64,000 nucleotides of DNA, taken from NCBI GenBank assembly GCA_902774035.1, contig CACYHA010000001.1:1-64000 (forward strand). Reading direction: 5' to 3'. This stretch comes from Oscillospiraceae bacterium. GTDB taxonomy: Bacteria > Bacillota > Clostridia > Oscillospirales > Acutalibacteraceae. Made by a program: the position numbers and the translations under genes. Shown here piece by piece: positions 8,523 through 16,792 of this stretch (position 1 is its first letter; the number at the start of each line of letters is the position of its first letter). The notes beneath the pieces are model-generated. The model searched no databases. It saw only the letters and a program-made list of their open reading frames with translations, and was not told the origin of the DNA.

Positions 8523-9194
8523 TCAGCCGTAGATGCGGCACTGCTGATATTTGGAAAAGGCGCTGACGCGGCGGTTCGGAACGCCGACGGCGTCGCGGAT
8601 GATGTCCGGCAAAAACTCGTCCCATTTCACTTCCAGGATGATGGGCGAATCTCCGGCGGGCAGCGTGAGGGTTTTCGGGTTCAGAAAATCGGTGCGCAGC
8701 ATCCCGGTGCGGATGTTGTAGTCGATCGTCACACGCACGTTGCCGGGGACATAGACAAAGGGGTCGCGCGTGTAATCCACGATCGTTTTCGGCCGCAGAC
8801 CCTGCGACTGCATCTTGGCATAAAGCTCCACGCAAAGCGGACGGTCACAGGACAACAGCCACGCAAGGTCTCCGTCCACAATGCGCTGCGCTTCTTCCGA
8901 GGAAAGGCGGCAGCTCTCCTTCAGGCACAGGCCGTTGAGCTTGCTTTTCTTTTCCAGCATGATATAGGATGTGTCGTCGTTGTAATAGCGGATGCGGAAC
9001 TTTTCGCGCGCGTTCACGCCGTCGATCTTTTCGCGCAGCGCCTTGTCGTTCGGGGAGTCAAAATAGAGGCTTCTGACGCGTTCGCCGCCGCCGGGCGCGT
9101 GTTTGTCCCACTGCATTACGACCGGAAGCCGGGAAAGCAGTGTCAGCCGGTCCAGGGTGTTGATCTCATGTTTCCATTCGTGTCGGTATTTCAT
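8523..9194 (-). CDS. VTC-domain (polyphosphate polymerase-type) protein
   Basis: A 223-residue soluble protein with the triphosphate-tunnel VTC domain. The N-terminus MKYRHEWKHEINTLD, then VRSLYFDSPNDKALREKIDGVNAREKFRIRYYN, and later IMLEKKSKLNGLCLKES and PIILEVKWDEFLPDII show the alternating basic and acidic strands that line the tunnel. Eukaryotic Vtc4 makes polyphosphate from ATP; bacterial VTC proteins in this gene order are not characterised and may use other NTPs. It is the first gene of the VTC-DUF4956-CotH run, and a GGAG-type site precedes ATG 9194. Upstream lies a 210-bp foldback element and then the two-component pair. Confidence 0.87.
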   Translation of the reverse strand: MKYRHEWKHEINTLDRLTLLSRLPVVMQWDKHAPGGGERVRSLYFDSPNDKALREKIDGVNAREKFRIRYYNDDTSYIMLEKKSKLNGLCLKESCRLSSEEAQRIVDGDLAWLLSCDRPLCVELYAKMQSQGLRPKTIVDYTRDPFVYVPGNVRVTIDYNIRTGMLRTDFLNPKTLTLPAGDSPIILEVKWDEFLPDIIRDAVGVPNRRVSAFSKYQQCRIYG

Positions 9195-9280
9195 CGGATC
9201 ATCTCCTTTCTGTCTTCAGATTATCCCCGCGAAGATTGAAATAAGATTGAAGAATCCTAAAAAAATGCAGCAAAACAAAA

Positions 9281-9491
9281 AAGGGGCTGCTGCATTTCGC
9301 GAAAAACGTCAAAGCAAATAAAAGAGAAAGCGCTTTCCACAGCGTGGTTCTGTGAGTTCAGCGCTTTCTTTCCTTTGTGTTTTTTCTAAAAAGTAAGATA
9401 ATACTTTGCTTTGACTCGACGTTTTTTCGCCCTCGGCGTACTTTTGTACAGCCTTCGGGCGAAGAAAACCGAAATGCAACAGCCCCTTCTT
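9281..9491. repeat. 210-bp nested foldback element between hisK and VTC genes
   Basis: AAGGGGCTGCTGCATTTCG (9281-9299) pairs with 9470-9488 with one mismatch. Inside are further nested palindromes: AAAGCAAA...TTTGCTTT, AGAAAGCGCT...AGCGCTTTCT, and a CGCCC...GGGCG hairpin near 9429-9461. Almost the whole 309-bp gap (9195-9503) is this structure. It resembles a MITE-like or attenuator-like palindrome; no ORF lies inside. Confidence 0.65.
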
Positions 9492-9503
9492 ACAGGTTGA
9501 ATC

Positions 9504-10787
9504 CTATTTTGCGACGGGGATCGAAACGGTAAAGATGGCTTTGCGGTCTTTATATGCCGCGCGGATCGTGCCGCCGTGCGCTTCGGTGACCGCCTTGGCG
9601 ATCGAAAGGCCCAAACCGTAATGTGCACCCGTTTCGGTCCGCGCTTTGTCGGTCCGATAGAACCGGTCAAACAAATGCGCCGTTTCTTCCGCTGTCAGTG
9701 CCGGCGCCGCATTGGAAACCCGCAGAACCGCCGTGTGCTTTTCAGGTCGGAGCGAAAGAGAGATCTCTTCGCCGCTGCCGTGCGACAGGGCGTTGTCGAG
9801 CAAAATCGAAACGAGCTGGCGCAGTTGGTTCGCGTTGCCCGCCGCGAAAAGGGCAGGCTCGATATCGGCTTCGATCCGTTTGCCGCTTTCAAACGCAAGG
9901 CTTTCAAACGGCAGCACCTCGCCGCTGACGAGCTGCGAGAGATCCAGCGTCTCCATCGGCAGGTCGCCGTTTTCCGCGTGGGAGAGGGTCAGCAGTTGCT
10001 TCACCAGATCCGACATGCGCTCGTTTTCATAGTCGATATTATCCAGCCACTCGCTGCCGCCGTTTTGCCGCCGCAGCAGCTCGCTGTTGGCGGAGATCAC
10101 GGCGATCGGGGTTTTCAGCTCGTGCCCGGCGTCGGAGACAAAGCGTTTTTGTCTTTTGTCGTTTTCTTCCAGCGGGCGCACGATCCGCCGGGCAATGAAG
10201 ATTGAGATCACGAACAGCGCCGCCAGCGTGACCGAACCGATCAAAAGCATGAGCTGCACCAGCATGACCTGGTTCCTGTTGCTGATCGTTCCGTCCAGCA
10301 TGGCGACGAGGGTATAGTCTTCTTTCTCCTCCACCAGATAGCTCATGCTGCCGACGGTCCCGCTGCGCTTTCCCTTTTTCCGCACAGACGCGGCAAGCTC
10401 CAGCAGGGATTCTTCGCTTTGCAGGTTCTCGTTGCCGTTTTGCACAGCCAGTACCGAGCCGTCCTGCGCGTAGGCAACGGAATAGAAGGTGGACAGCCGA
10501 AACGCTGGCTCGTTCTTTCGGAATCTGTCGTCCTCCGGCGGCATCGGCGGCGCGTTGCCCTCCTCGGGCGGCGCATCCGGTTTCCAATCGGGCGCACTGT
10601 CGTTTCCCGGCGCATCCGGCTTTTCGTCAAGGGTATATCTCTCGACATAAGTGCGCAGGATCTCTCTGTTTTCGCGCTGCAGCGCCAGATGGTTGGAAAC
10701 AACAATCGTGGTCAGCGCCACCGCCATCAGCGCAAGAAGCGAGCCGACAACAGCAAACACGATTCTTCGTTTTGTTTTATGAAACAT
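9504..10787 (-). CDS. Sensor histidine kinase (OmpR-partner type)
   Basis: A 427-residue protein. A membrane helix (residues 9-31) and a second (about 176-199) bracket an extracellular region with a Pro/Asp/Glu-rich stretch (residues 56-88). Then come a linker, the H-box FVSDAGHELKTP (His222), the N-box LLDNALSHGSG and G-boxes ending GAHYGLGLSIAK. It autophosphorylates and passes phosphate to the regulator at 10777-11460; the two genes overlap by 11 bp. Its stimulus is unknown. The position just upstream of VTC-DUF4956-CotH suggests these are targets. The C-terminus is followed by the foldback element. Confidence 0.92.
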   Translation of the reverse strand: MFHKTKRRIVFAVVGSLLALMAVALTTIVVSNHLALQRENREILRTYVERYTLDEKPDAPGNDSAPDWKPDAPPEEGNAPPMPPEDDRFRKNEPAFRLSTFYSVAYAQDGSVLAVQNGNENLQSEESLLELAASVRKKGKRSGTVGSMSYLVEEKEDYTLVAMLDGTISNRNQVMLVQLMLLIGSVTLAALFVISIFIARRIVRPLEENDKRQKRFVSDAGHELKTPIAVISANSELLRRQNGGSEWLDNIDYENERMSDLVKQLLTLSHAENGDLPMETLDLSQLVSGEVLPFESLAFESGKRIEADIEPALFAAGNANQLRQLVSILLDNALSHGSGEEISLSLRPEKHTAVLRVSNAAPALTAEETAHLFDRFYRTDKARTETGAHYGLGLSIAKAVTEAHGGTIRAAYKDRKAIFTVSIPVAK

Positions 10788-11460
10788 CCCGGCACCTCAT
10801 TTCGTAACCGATGCCGCGCAGGGCCTTGATCTCGCATTTTGAATCCACAAAGGCCAGCTTTTTGCGGGCAAAGGACATGTACACTTCCACATTGTTATAT
10901 TCGGCGTCGCTTTCATAGCCCCAGATCTTCAGCGCAATCTGTTCGCGCGTGAGCACCTGCCCCTGATTAGCGATCAGGTATTCCAGAATGCGCAGCTCCT
11001 TTTCGCCGAGCCGCACGCTTTTGCCGTTGGTGCATCTCAGCACGGCGCCTTTTGTGTCGAGCGTCAGATCGGCGAAGGAAAGGCCGCTGTCGTCGGCAGG
11101 CATGCCGCGCCGGGAAAGCGCACGCAGTCTTGCAAGCAGCTCGCGCGTCATAAAGGGCTTGGTCAGATAATCGTCCGCACCGCTGTCAAGTCCTTCCACT
11201 TTGTCGTCGAGCTCTCCCTTGGCAGTCAGCATCAGAATCGGCGTGCGGATGCCGGCTTTGCGCGCATTCTTCGCCACAGCGTAGCCGTTCATGCCGGGCA
11301 TCATCACATCGAGCACGATCAGATCGTAAATGCCGCTTTCGATCGCAAACAGCGCGTCTTCGCCGTTCTCGAACGCATCCACGTCGTAGCCTTCCTGACG
11401 CAGCAGCTCGCACAGCGCCCGGTTCATTCGTTTTTCGTCTTCCGCAAGCAAAACTTTCAT
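10777..11460 (-). CDS. OmpR-family response regulator
   Basis: A 227-residue protein. The start is ATG 11460 (MKVLLAEDEKRMNRAL); the frame is open upstream but gives non-homologous sequence. The receiver domain has the acidic pair at residues 8-9, the phospho-acceptor Asp51 in LIVLDVMMPG, and Lys in DYLTKPF. The winged-helix output domain includes ILEYLIANQGQVLTREQI and ends in the usual VYMSFARKKL...IKALRGIGYEMR. It is first in the operon with the kinase at 9504. No target box could be identified. Confidence 0.93.
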   Translation of the reverse strand: MKVLLAEDEKRMNRALCELLRQEGYDVDAFENGEDALFAIESGIYDLIVLDVMMPGMNGYAVAKNARKAGIRTPILMLTAKGELDDKVEGLDSGADDYLTKPFMTRELLARLRALSRRGMPADDSGLSFADLTLDTKGAVLRCTNGKSVRLGEKELRILEYLIANQGQVLTREQIALKIWGYESDAEYNNVEVYMSFARKKLAFVDSKCEIKALRGIGYEMRCRDVS

Positions 11461-11629
11461 GCAGCATCCCTCCGTTCGAGTGTGATTGTACGGACAAACA
11501 TTGAAAGAAGATTGAAAGTCGTCAGAATGAGAATGTTGAACACGGTGATTATGTGAATTATAGCACACAAAGCCTTGATTTTCAAGAAAAAACCTTGGAA
11601 TGCCTCCTGCACGAATCGATGAAAGTCAG

Positions 11630-11660
11630 CCGGACAGAGTTCAAAACGAACTCTGCCCGG
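11630..11660. terminator. Hairpin in the 11.5-11.8 kb gap
   Basis: CCGGACAGAGTTC (11630-11642) pairs with GAACTCTGCCCGG (11648-11660), one mismatch, 5-nt loop. No clear T-run follows, so it may be a remnant or an operator. Confidence 0.35.
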
Positions 11661-11752
11661 CCATTGTTCGGCGCTTTTCTCAATTCTTTCACCGAAAATT
11701 CTGTCATTTCCAACAAAAATTTCATTTTCCGTTTTTCCTGCCGCCAAACCTG

Positions 11753-11781
11753 TTGTCGCACGGGAAAAACTGTGATATAAT
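11753..11781 (+). promoter_or_regulatory. Promoter of pepF
   Basis: TTGTCG (11753-11758), 17-bp spacer, TATAAT (11776-11781), 44 bp before the start codon. Confidence 0.65.
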
Positions 11782-11824
11782 AATAAAAATATGATCCCGT
11801 GTTATGCAGAAGGAATGTGCTTGA

Positions 11825-13528
11825 ATGAAGTTTTCACAAATGCCCTATGTCCGCCCGAACGCCGAACAGGTGAAGAATGAGCTGCAGGCGCTGACTGCCG
11901 CGCTGAAAAACGCCGCGGACTTTGCTGCGGCCGAAACCGCCTTTTTGAAAAAGCAGGAGCTGGAAAAGCACGTTTCCACGCTGAGAAATCTGGCCTCCAT
12001 CCGCCATTCCATTGACACGCGTGACGCGTTTTACGACGCGGAAGAACAGTTTTTCAACAGCGTGATGCCGGAAATTCAGGAATTCGACCAGGCGTTCACC
12101 GCGGCGCTGCTGGAAAGCCCGTTCCGTTCCGACTTTGAAGCAAAATACGGCGCTGTCATGTTCCTCAACGCGCAGATCGAGCTGAAAACCTTTTCCCCCG
12201 CCATCATTTCCGAGCTGCAGCAGGAGAACGAGCTTGTGCAGGCCTACGAAAAGCTGATCGCCTCGGCGCAGATCCCCTTCGAGGGCAAAGCCTACACCAT
12301 TGCCCAGCTCGCTCCCTTCCGTCAGGACACCGACGACGCGCGCCGCCTTGCCGCCTGGAAAGCGGAGGGCGCGTGGTTCAAAGCGCACCAGGGCGAACTG
12401 GACGAGATCTATGACAAGCTGACCCGTCTGCGTCACACCATGGCGCAGAAGATGGGCTACGGAGATTATATCGAGCTGGGCTATTACCGCATGGGCCGCA
12501 ACTGCTACACAAAAGACGACGTGGAAACATTCCGCGCCGCCGTGGTGAAATATCTTGTGCCCGTGGCTGCCGAAGTTTACAAAGCGGCCGCCGAACGCCG
12601 CGGCAAAGCGTACCCGATGACATACAACGACAACGCGATCCTCTTTGCTTCGGGCGAAGCAAAGCCCACCGGCGCCCCGGATGAGATTTTGGAAGCCGGA
12701 CGCAAATTCTATCATGCGCTTTCCGACGAAACGGGGAAGTTCTTCGACACCATGCTGGACAACGAGCTGCTCGACGTGCTTTCCACCGAGGGCAAACAGA
12801 GCGGCGGCTACTGCACGGAGCTTCTGGATTACAGCGTGCCCTTTATCTTTGCCAACTTCAACGGCACCCGCGACGATGTGGAGACAGTGACCCACGAGGC
12901 CGGACACGCCTTTGCCGCGTGGAAGAACATCGACCGCGTCCCCATCTCCACCATCTGGCCCACCATGGAGGGCTGCGAAGTCCATTCCATGTCAATGGAG
13001 TTTTTCGCCTGGCCGTGGGCGGAGCTGTTTTTCGGCGACCGGACACGCAAATTCAAATACGGCCACCTCGCCGGGGCGCTGACCTTCATCCCCTACGGCA
13101 CAATGGTCGACCATTTTCAGCATGAGATCTACGCCCATCCCGACTGGACGCCGCGCGAACGCCACGCTTGCTGGAAGCATTTGCTCGGCATCTATCTTCC
13201 CTGGCAGAAGCTGGACGGCGAAATCCCGGTCTATGGCGAAGGCGAAGGCTGGCAGCGTCAGATGCACATCTATGCCTGTCCGTTCTATTATATCGACTAC
13301 TGCCTTGCGCAGACTGTGGCGCTGCAGTTCTGGGCAAAGATGCAGGAGGATTTCGACGGGGCGTGGAACACCTACCTCGCCTACACCGAACAGGGCGGCA
13401 GCGACGTGTTCACCGCGCTTTTGAAAAACGCGGGGCTGCAAAGCCCCTTTGACGAAAGCTGTCTGCGTTCCGTCTGCCAAAAGGCCCGCGACTGGCTTTT
13501 CGGCTTTGACCTTTCGGGGATCGCGTGA
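11825..13528 (+). CDS. pepF: Oligoendopeptidase F-type M3 metallopeptidase
   Basis: A 567-residue cytosolic zinc peptidase of full family length. HEAGH (about residue 357, in ETVTHEAGHAFAAW) supplies the two zinc histidines and the catalytic Glu. The third ligand Glu is in WPTMEGCEVHSMSMEFF. The C-terminal HIYACPFYYIDYCLAQ is typical of the M3B branch. It degrades short peptides in the cytosol. ATG 11825 has an AAGGAA site. Its TGA overlaps the ATG of a fragment of a peptide-transport permease (13528-13857), suggesting that an oligopeptide ABC operon once followed. Confidence 0.93.
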   Translation: MKFSQMPYVRPNAEQVKNELQALTAALKNAADFAAAETAFLKKQELEKHVSTLRNLASIRHSIDTRDAFYDAEEQFFNSVMPEIQEFDQAFTAALLESPFRSDFEAKYGAVMFLNAQIELKTFSPAIISELQQENELVQAYEKLIASAQIPFEGKAYTIAQLAPFRQDTDDARRLAAWKAEGAWFKAHQGELDEIYDKLTRLRHTMAQKMGYGDYIELGYYRMGRNCYTKDDVETFRAAVVKYLVPVAAEVYKAAAERRGKAYPMTYNDNAILFASGEAKPTGAPDEILEAGRKFYHALSDETGKFFDTMLDNELLDVLSTEGKQSGGYCTELLDYSVPFIFANFNGTRDDVETVTHEAGHAFAAWKNIDRVPISTIWPTMEGCEVHSMSMEFFAWPWAELFFGDRTRKFKYGHLAGALTFIPYGTMVDHFQHEIYAHPDWTPRERHACWKHLLGIYLPWQKLDGEIPVYGEGEGWQRQMHIYACPFYYIDYCLAQTVALQFWAKMQEDFDGAWNTYLAYTEQGGSDVFTALLKNAGLQSPFDESCLRSVCQKARDWLFGFDLSGIA

Positions 13529-13857
13529 TGCAGAACCAAAAGCCGCGCCGCATCTTCCACCACCTGATCCCGAACGTGATCCCGCAGCTCATTGTCATCT
13601 GCACGATGGATCTCGGTTCCACGATTCTGACGGAGGCCACCCTTTCCTTCCTCGGTCTCGGTGTCAAATTTCCGTTCGCCTCCTGGGGCAACATCGGCGC
13701 AGGCGTGGCGGCCGGCACGGTTTCTTCCGACTTGTTCGGCCCCTTACCGGCGCGTTCTCGAAATCTTTCGCAGCCTGTTGCGAGTCGGATAACACATGGA
13801 GTTTTCTTCTCCTCTTTTTGGAGAGGCATCGGAGGCTTCGGCTTCCAGCACCGTTAA
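13528..13857 (+). pseudogene. Fragment of an OppC/DppC-type permease
   Basis: Residues from about 13549 to 13698 read RIFHHLIPNVIPQ...ILTEATLSFLGLGV...SWGNI, which is the conserved EAA-loop-to-C-terminal part of oligopeptide ABC permeases. The N-terminal two thirds are missing, and the frame then drifts into unrelated sequence before stopping at 13857. The ATG overlaps the pepF stop. No partner ABC subunits are present in the window. This is a degenerate remnant and is unlikely to be functional. Confidence 0.75.
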
Positions 13858-13882
13858 AAAAGATGACAATCGCGAATTGCCT

Positions 13883-13955
13883 CTTTTTCACTTCTCAACC
13901 GGGGGTTGTGATACAGGTCAACATCCTGGTTATTGATTCTTTTGCTCATGTCTTG
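13883..13955 (+). promoter_or_regulatory. Operator-like repeat copy A, upstream of the small membrane protein
   Basis: CACTTCTCAACCGGGGGTTG followed by CAACATCCTGGTTATTGATT. It aligns with a second copy at 14358-14430 over about 75 bp. CAACC...GGTTG is a palindrome suited to a helix-turn-helix repressor. Confidence 0.5.
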
Positions 13956-14038
13956 TATGATGATGTTGAGATCAGACGAAAGAAGGTTTTCCGATGATCC
14001 CCAATACGAAAACAGACAGAGAGAAAGGATTGATTTGC

Positions 14039-14308
14039 ATGAAAAAGAAATTGACAATCATAGTTACGATTTGTACGCTCAGCGGCGTCGCCCTTGCCGT
14101 AATGATTCTGAAAGACAAACTGGTTTCTGTGCCGGAAGCAGCAGAGATTTTCGTTTTTCTGCTGATTACCCGTGTTGCTGTGATGCTGGGCAAGCGCCGT
14201 TCAAAGGAAGTCCCCGAAGAAGGAAATGCCCCGTTGCTTCCCCTGAAATGGTTCAACAACAGCAGATCCGTGCCGAAGAATCACGAACAAAACCTGCCGG
14301 CAGCATAA
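14039..14308 (+). CDS. Small single-span membrane protein of unknown function
   Basis: An 89-residue protein from ATG 14039 (site GAAAGGA). Two hydrophobic stretches are visible: ITIIVTICTLSGVALAVMIL-like at residues 5-23 and AAEIFVFLLITRVAVML at about 32-48. A polar Arg/Lys/Pro-rich tail follows. I recognise no family. Operator-like repeats stand before it (13883) and before the next gene start (14358), so it probably belonged to a small module regulated by the XRE protein whose remains follow at 14465. Confidence 0.5.
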   Translation: MKKKLTIIVTICTLSGVALAVMILKDKLVSVPEAAEIFVFLLITRVAVMLGKRRSKEVPEEGNAPLLPLKWFNNSRSVPKNHEQNLPAA

Positions 14309-14357
14309 CTTTAACCCGCCGGGCAGTCCGTTACAGGTCTGCCCGACGACTGCCTTT

Positions 14358-14430
14358 GCACTTCTCAACCGCCGGTTGATTTTTCACGCAACACCTCGGT
14401 GATTGATTTTTCATCTTTTTCCGATTATAA
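14358..14430 (+). promoter_or_regulatory. Operator-like repeat copy B plus promoter, upstream of the truncated XRE gene
   Basis: TCAACCGCCGGTTGA (14365-14379) is a perfect odd palindrome. A second imperfect site, CAACACCTCGGTGATTG, starts at 14389. TATAAT (14427-14432) follows. The arrangement duplicates that at 13883. Confidence 0.55.
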
Positions 14431-14462
14431 TAGAGTTGAAACAAAACCGAAGGAGCTGTTCT

Positions 14463-14603
14463 TTATGATATTGAGCATTGGCGAACGCATCCGCGCATTG
14501 CGCAGGGAGCGGGGGTTGACGCAGGACGAGGTCGCGCGGCGGCTCGGATCTCTTCGATCTCCCGTTCGGCTTCCTTGACATAGCCTTCGTCGTACTTGTC
14601 CAT
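14463..14603 (-). pseudogene. Possible inverted coding fragment abutting the broken XRE gene
   Basis: From ATG 14603 the minus strand reads MDKYDEGYVKEAEREIEEIR, a plausible helical protein segment, before entering antisense of the XRE remnant. No good ribosome site is present. It looks like the tail of another gene brought in by a rearrangement whose junction is near 14548; this is inference. Confidence 0.3.
14465..14578 (+). pseudogene. Truncated XRE-family HTH regulator
   Basis: ATG 14465 after GAAGGAG encodes MILSIGERIRALRRERGLTQ followed by DEVARRLG, the first two helices of a Cro/CI-type HTH. It then breaks into SLRSPVRLP and a stop. Only 37 codons remain, without the recognition helix, so DNA binding is not expected. 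The breakpoint near 14548 joins it to sequence reading on the opposite strand. Confidence 0.75.
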
Positions 14604-14611
14604 GGGGCGGC

Positions 14612-16177
14612 TCAGCGAACGGTGACCGCTTTCTTTGCAACGGCGCTGTTGCCGGTGTGGCCGGAATCGGGGCCGAAATTGTTCGTATAGGTGCAGATGC
14701 CCAGTTTCACGCTCTTGCCGATGATGTTGCCCTTGGCGGAGGCGTTGACGGTGAAGGTCTTGCCGGTGCCCTTGACCCAAACGGGGTAGCCGTTGCGGTC
14801 GGCGCCGGTGACCTTGATGCCCTGCATACCCTTCGGGGCGCTTTTCAGCGTGATGGTCAGCTTGTAGTTCGTGACGGCAATGTCATAGGCCGGATGCCAG
14901 TCGCCGTCGGATTCCCAATAGCCGTTCATGTGGATCTTGTCGCGTTTTGCGCCGCTGACCTTGATGGAGGCGATCTCCGGTGCGGATGCGATTGCGGTGG
15001 TGACGGGGATGGCCTTGGAATAGCCGCTCTTGGACGTGATGACGGTTTCGCCGTCGGCGGCGGAGATCGCCTTGACGAAGTTGACCGTTTTAAACTGATA
15101 GGCTGTCGCGGCCTTGAGTCCCTTGACGGTCATGTTCTTGCCGGCGGCAAAGGCTTTGCTGGACCACTTTTTCGCGCCGCTTGCCTTGTAATAGACGATG
15201 GTGCCGGAGCCGACCGCAGTTTTGGACGCGGATTTGTAGGCCTTGCCCAGCGCAACGGCGTTTTTGGTCGCGGCGACAGCGTTGCGGTCGAGCGCACCGG
15301 CCTTCGGCGCGTTCTGGAAGCTGACGGTGTGCTTTTCCTCGAAGTAGTTCAGGCTGCTTGCGTAATCTCTGTAGCCGGGCAGACCGTTGAACTGCGCGCC
15401 GCCGTGGTAATGCACGCTCACGGTGAAGTGGTTTGCGCCGTCCTGCAGATCGGCCAGCTTGATCGCGGTGGAGGTGGTTCCGTTCTTTTCGCTCAGAGAT
15501 TCGCCGACCCGGTTACCGTGGTAATCGGTGTAAAGATACATTGCGTAGAACAGGCTTTCGTCGCCGATTTTTTGCTTGATCTCGGTCTGAACGGTGGCCA
15601 CGCCGCCCTTGACGGCAGCGATCTTCACGGTCAGGGTGTAGAGCGTTGTGTCAAAGGTGACGGCGGTTCCGACCTTAAGATGCACCTTGTCGTAGTTGCT
15701 CGAGCTTTCCGTCACCCGGAAATTGTCGAGCCCGGCCTTGAGCGCGTCCCAGTCGCCGAGGACGGCGTTGGTTTTGTCGCTGAATTTCAGCGAGATGACG
15801 TTGCTCTTTTCGCCGAAGTCTTCGTTTTTGCCGATGAACTGGGCGTAGAAGTAGTAGGTGGTGCCGGGAACGGGTTTGCCGCCCTGTTCGAATTCCGTGA
15901 TGGCTGCGCTGTGCTTGGAACGGTCGGTGGTGGACCAGGCGACAAGCCAGTTGCTCTGGTCGGCGGAAACCATCACGCGCGAACCGGAAACGCTCATGCG
16001 CTCCATGTCGTCCAGCGCAGTCCACATCAGGTCAAATTCGCCGTCGCAGGCGCCGTCTTCCGCGTTCCAGCAATACAGACCCTTCGCGGCGGGGGTCCCG
16101 GCGGCAAAGGCGAATGCGGCGGTGGAGATCGTCATTACAAGCGCAAGCAGAAGCGCCAGTGTTTTTCTTGTTTTCAT
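14612..16177 (-). CDS. Large secreted protein, paralogue of 25112-26344
   Basis: A 521-residue protein with a signal peptide ending AFAFAAG. Its central region (DNFRVTESSSNYDKVHLKVG) and its C-terminal domain (NGYWESDGDWHPAYD, then SAPKGMQGIKVTG) are nearly the same as in the protein at 25112-26344. A middle part looks like a fibronectin-III-type module (GTIVYYKASGAKKW...LKAATAYQFK). This copy has an extra N-terminal domain of about 100 residues. No catalytic motif, lipobox or LPXTG is seen. Function is unknown; a surface or matrix role is likely. It is third in a run with the lipoprotein (24-bp gap) and the zinc-ribbon protein. Confidence 0.72.
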   Translation of the reverse strand: MKTRKTLALLLALVMTISTAAFAFAAGTPAAKGLYCWNAEDGACDGEFDLMWTALDDMERMSVSGSRVMVSADQSNWLVAWSTTDRSKHSAAITEFEQGGKPVPGTTYYFYAQFIGKNEDFGEKSNVISLKFSDKTNAVLGDWDALKAGLDNFRVTESSSNYDKVHLKVGTAVTFDTTLYTLTVKIAAVKGGVATVQTEIKQKIGDESLFYAMYLYTDYHGNRVGESLSEKNGTTSTAIKLADLQDGANHFTVSVHYHGGAQFNGLPGYRDYASSLNYFEEKHTVSFQNAPKAGALDRNAVAATKNAVALGKAYKSASKTAVGSGTIVYYKASGAKKWSSKAFAAGKNMTVKGLKAATAYQFKTVNFVKAISAADGETVITSKSGYSKAIPVTTAIASAPEIASIKVSGAKRDKIHMNGYWESDGDWHPAYDIAVTNYKLTITLKSAPKGMQGIKVTGADRNGYPVWVKGTGKTFTVNASAKGNIIGKSVKLGICTYTNNFGPDSGHTGNSAVAKKAVTVR

Positions 16178-16201
16178 AGTTGTATCCTCCTGTAAAACGC
16201 T

Positions 16202-16750
16202 TTACGCGGCGTGGATGTTCAGCGTTCCGATCACAGCCTCGATGTAAGGAAGCTGCGCCGGGTCTTCGGCAAAGAACGAGACCTTGACGCTCTGGACAGG
16301 ATCAAAGCCGCCCTCGGGCGCGATCGCCGGATCCAGCGCGGCAAAGTATTTGCCGCCAAACTGGCCGTTGCCGACATAGGTCGTCGCCTGGTAGGTGAAA
16401 TCGCCGAGCTTCTTTTCCGAGGTATTCACATCGGTGTAACCGTCGTTTGCAAGAACGGCTTCGTATTCGGCTTTTTCGCTTTCAAATTCCTCGTCGGAGT
16501 TGGCAAAGTTGAAGCTGACCCACCAGGTGCCGTCCAGCGCGTTGATGTAAAGCCCGTCTTTTTCGGCAACGGCTTCGTCATACTTCGCGTAGGCCCAGGA
16601 ATACAGCTTTGCGTCGGTCCAGTTGGATGTGTCGATGACGTACGACGGTGCGTCGGGCGTTTCGGGCGTTTCGGGTTTTCCGCAGCCGGAAAGCCCGAAC
16701 GCGGAGCAGATGAGGATCAGTGCGAGCAGAATCGAAATTGTTTTTTTCAT
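16202..16750 (-). CDS. Lipoprotein of unknown function
   Basis: A 182-residue protein. The N-terminus MKKTISILLALILICSAFGL with LSGC is a clear lipobox, so the mature protein is anchored to the outer face of the membrane at Cys23. A short PETPETPDAP linker follows, then a globular acidic domain with aromatic residues. No family is recognised. It lies between the zinc-ribbon gene and the large secreted protein on the same strand, with an AAAGGAG site before ATG 16750. Confidence 0.75.
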   Translation of the reverse strand: MKKTISILLALILICSAFGLSGCGKPETPETPDAPSYVIDTSNWTDAKLYSWAYAKYDEAVAEKDGLYINALDGTWWVSFNFANSDEEFESEKAEYEAVLANDGYTDVNTSEKKLGDFTYQATTYVGNGQFGGKYFAALDPAIAPEGGFDPVQSVKVSFFAEDPAQLPYIEAVIGTLNIHAA

Positions 16751-16792
16751 GGTGAAAACTCCTTTTCATTGTTTTTTTATTGCTTGCGCGGC

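Noticed and set aside
9239-9503. A short protein-coding gene in the gap before VTC
   Set aside because: The 72-codon frame crosses the foldback element and has no conservation signal; the palindrome explains the sequence better.
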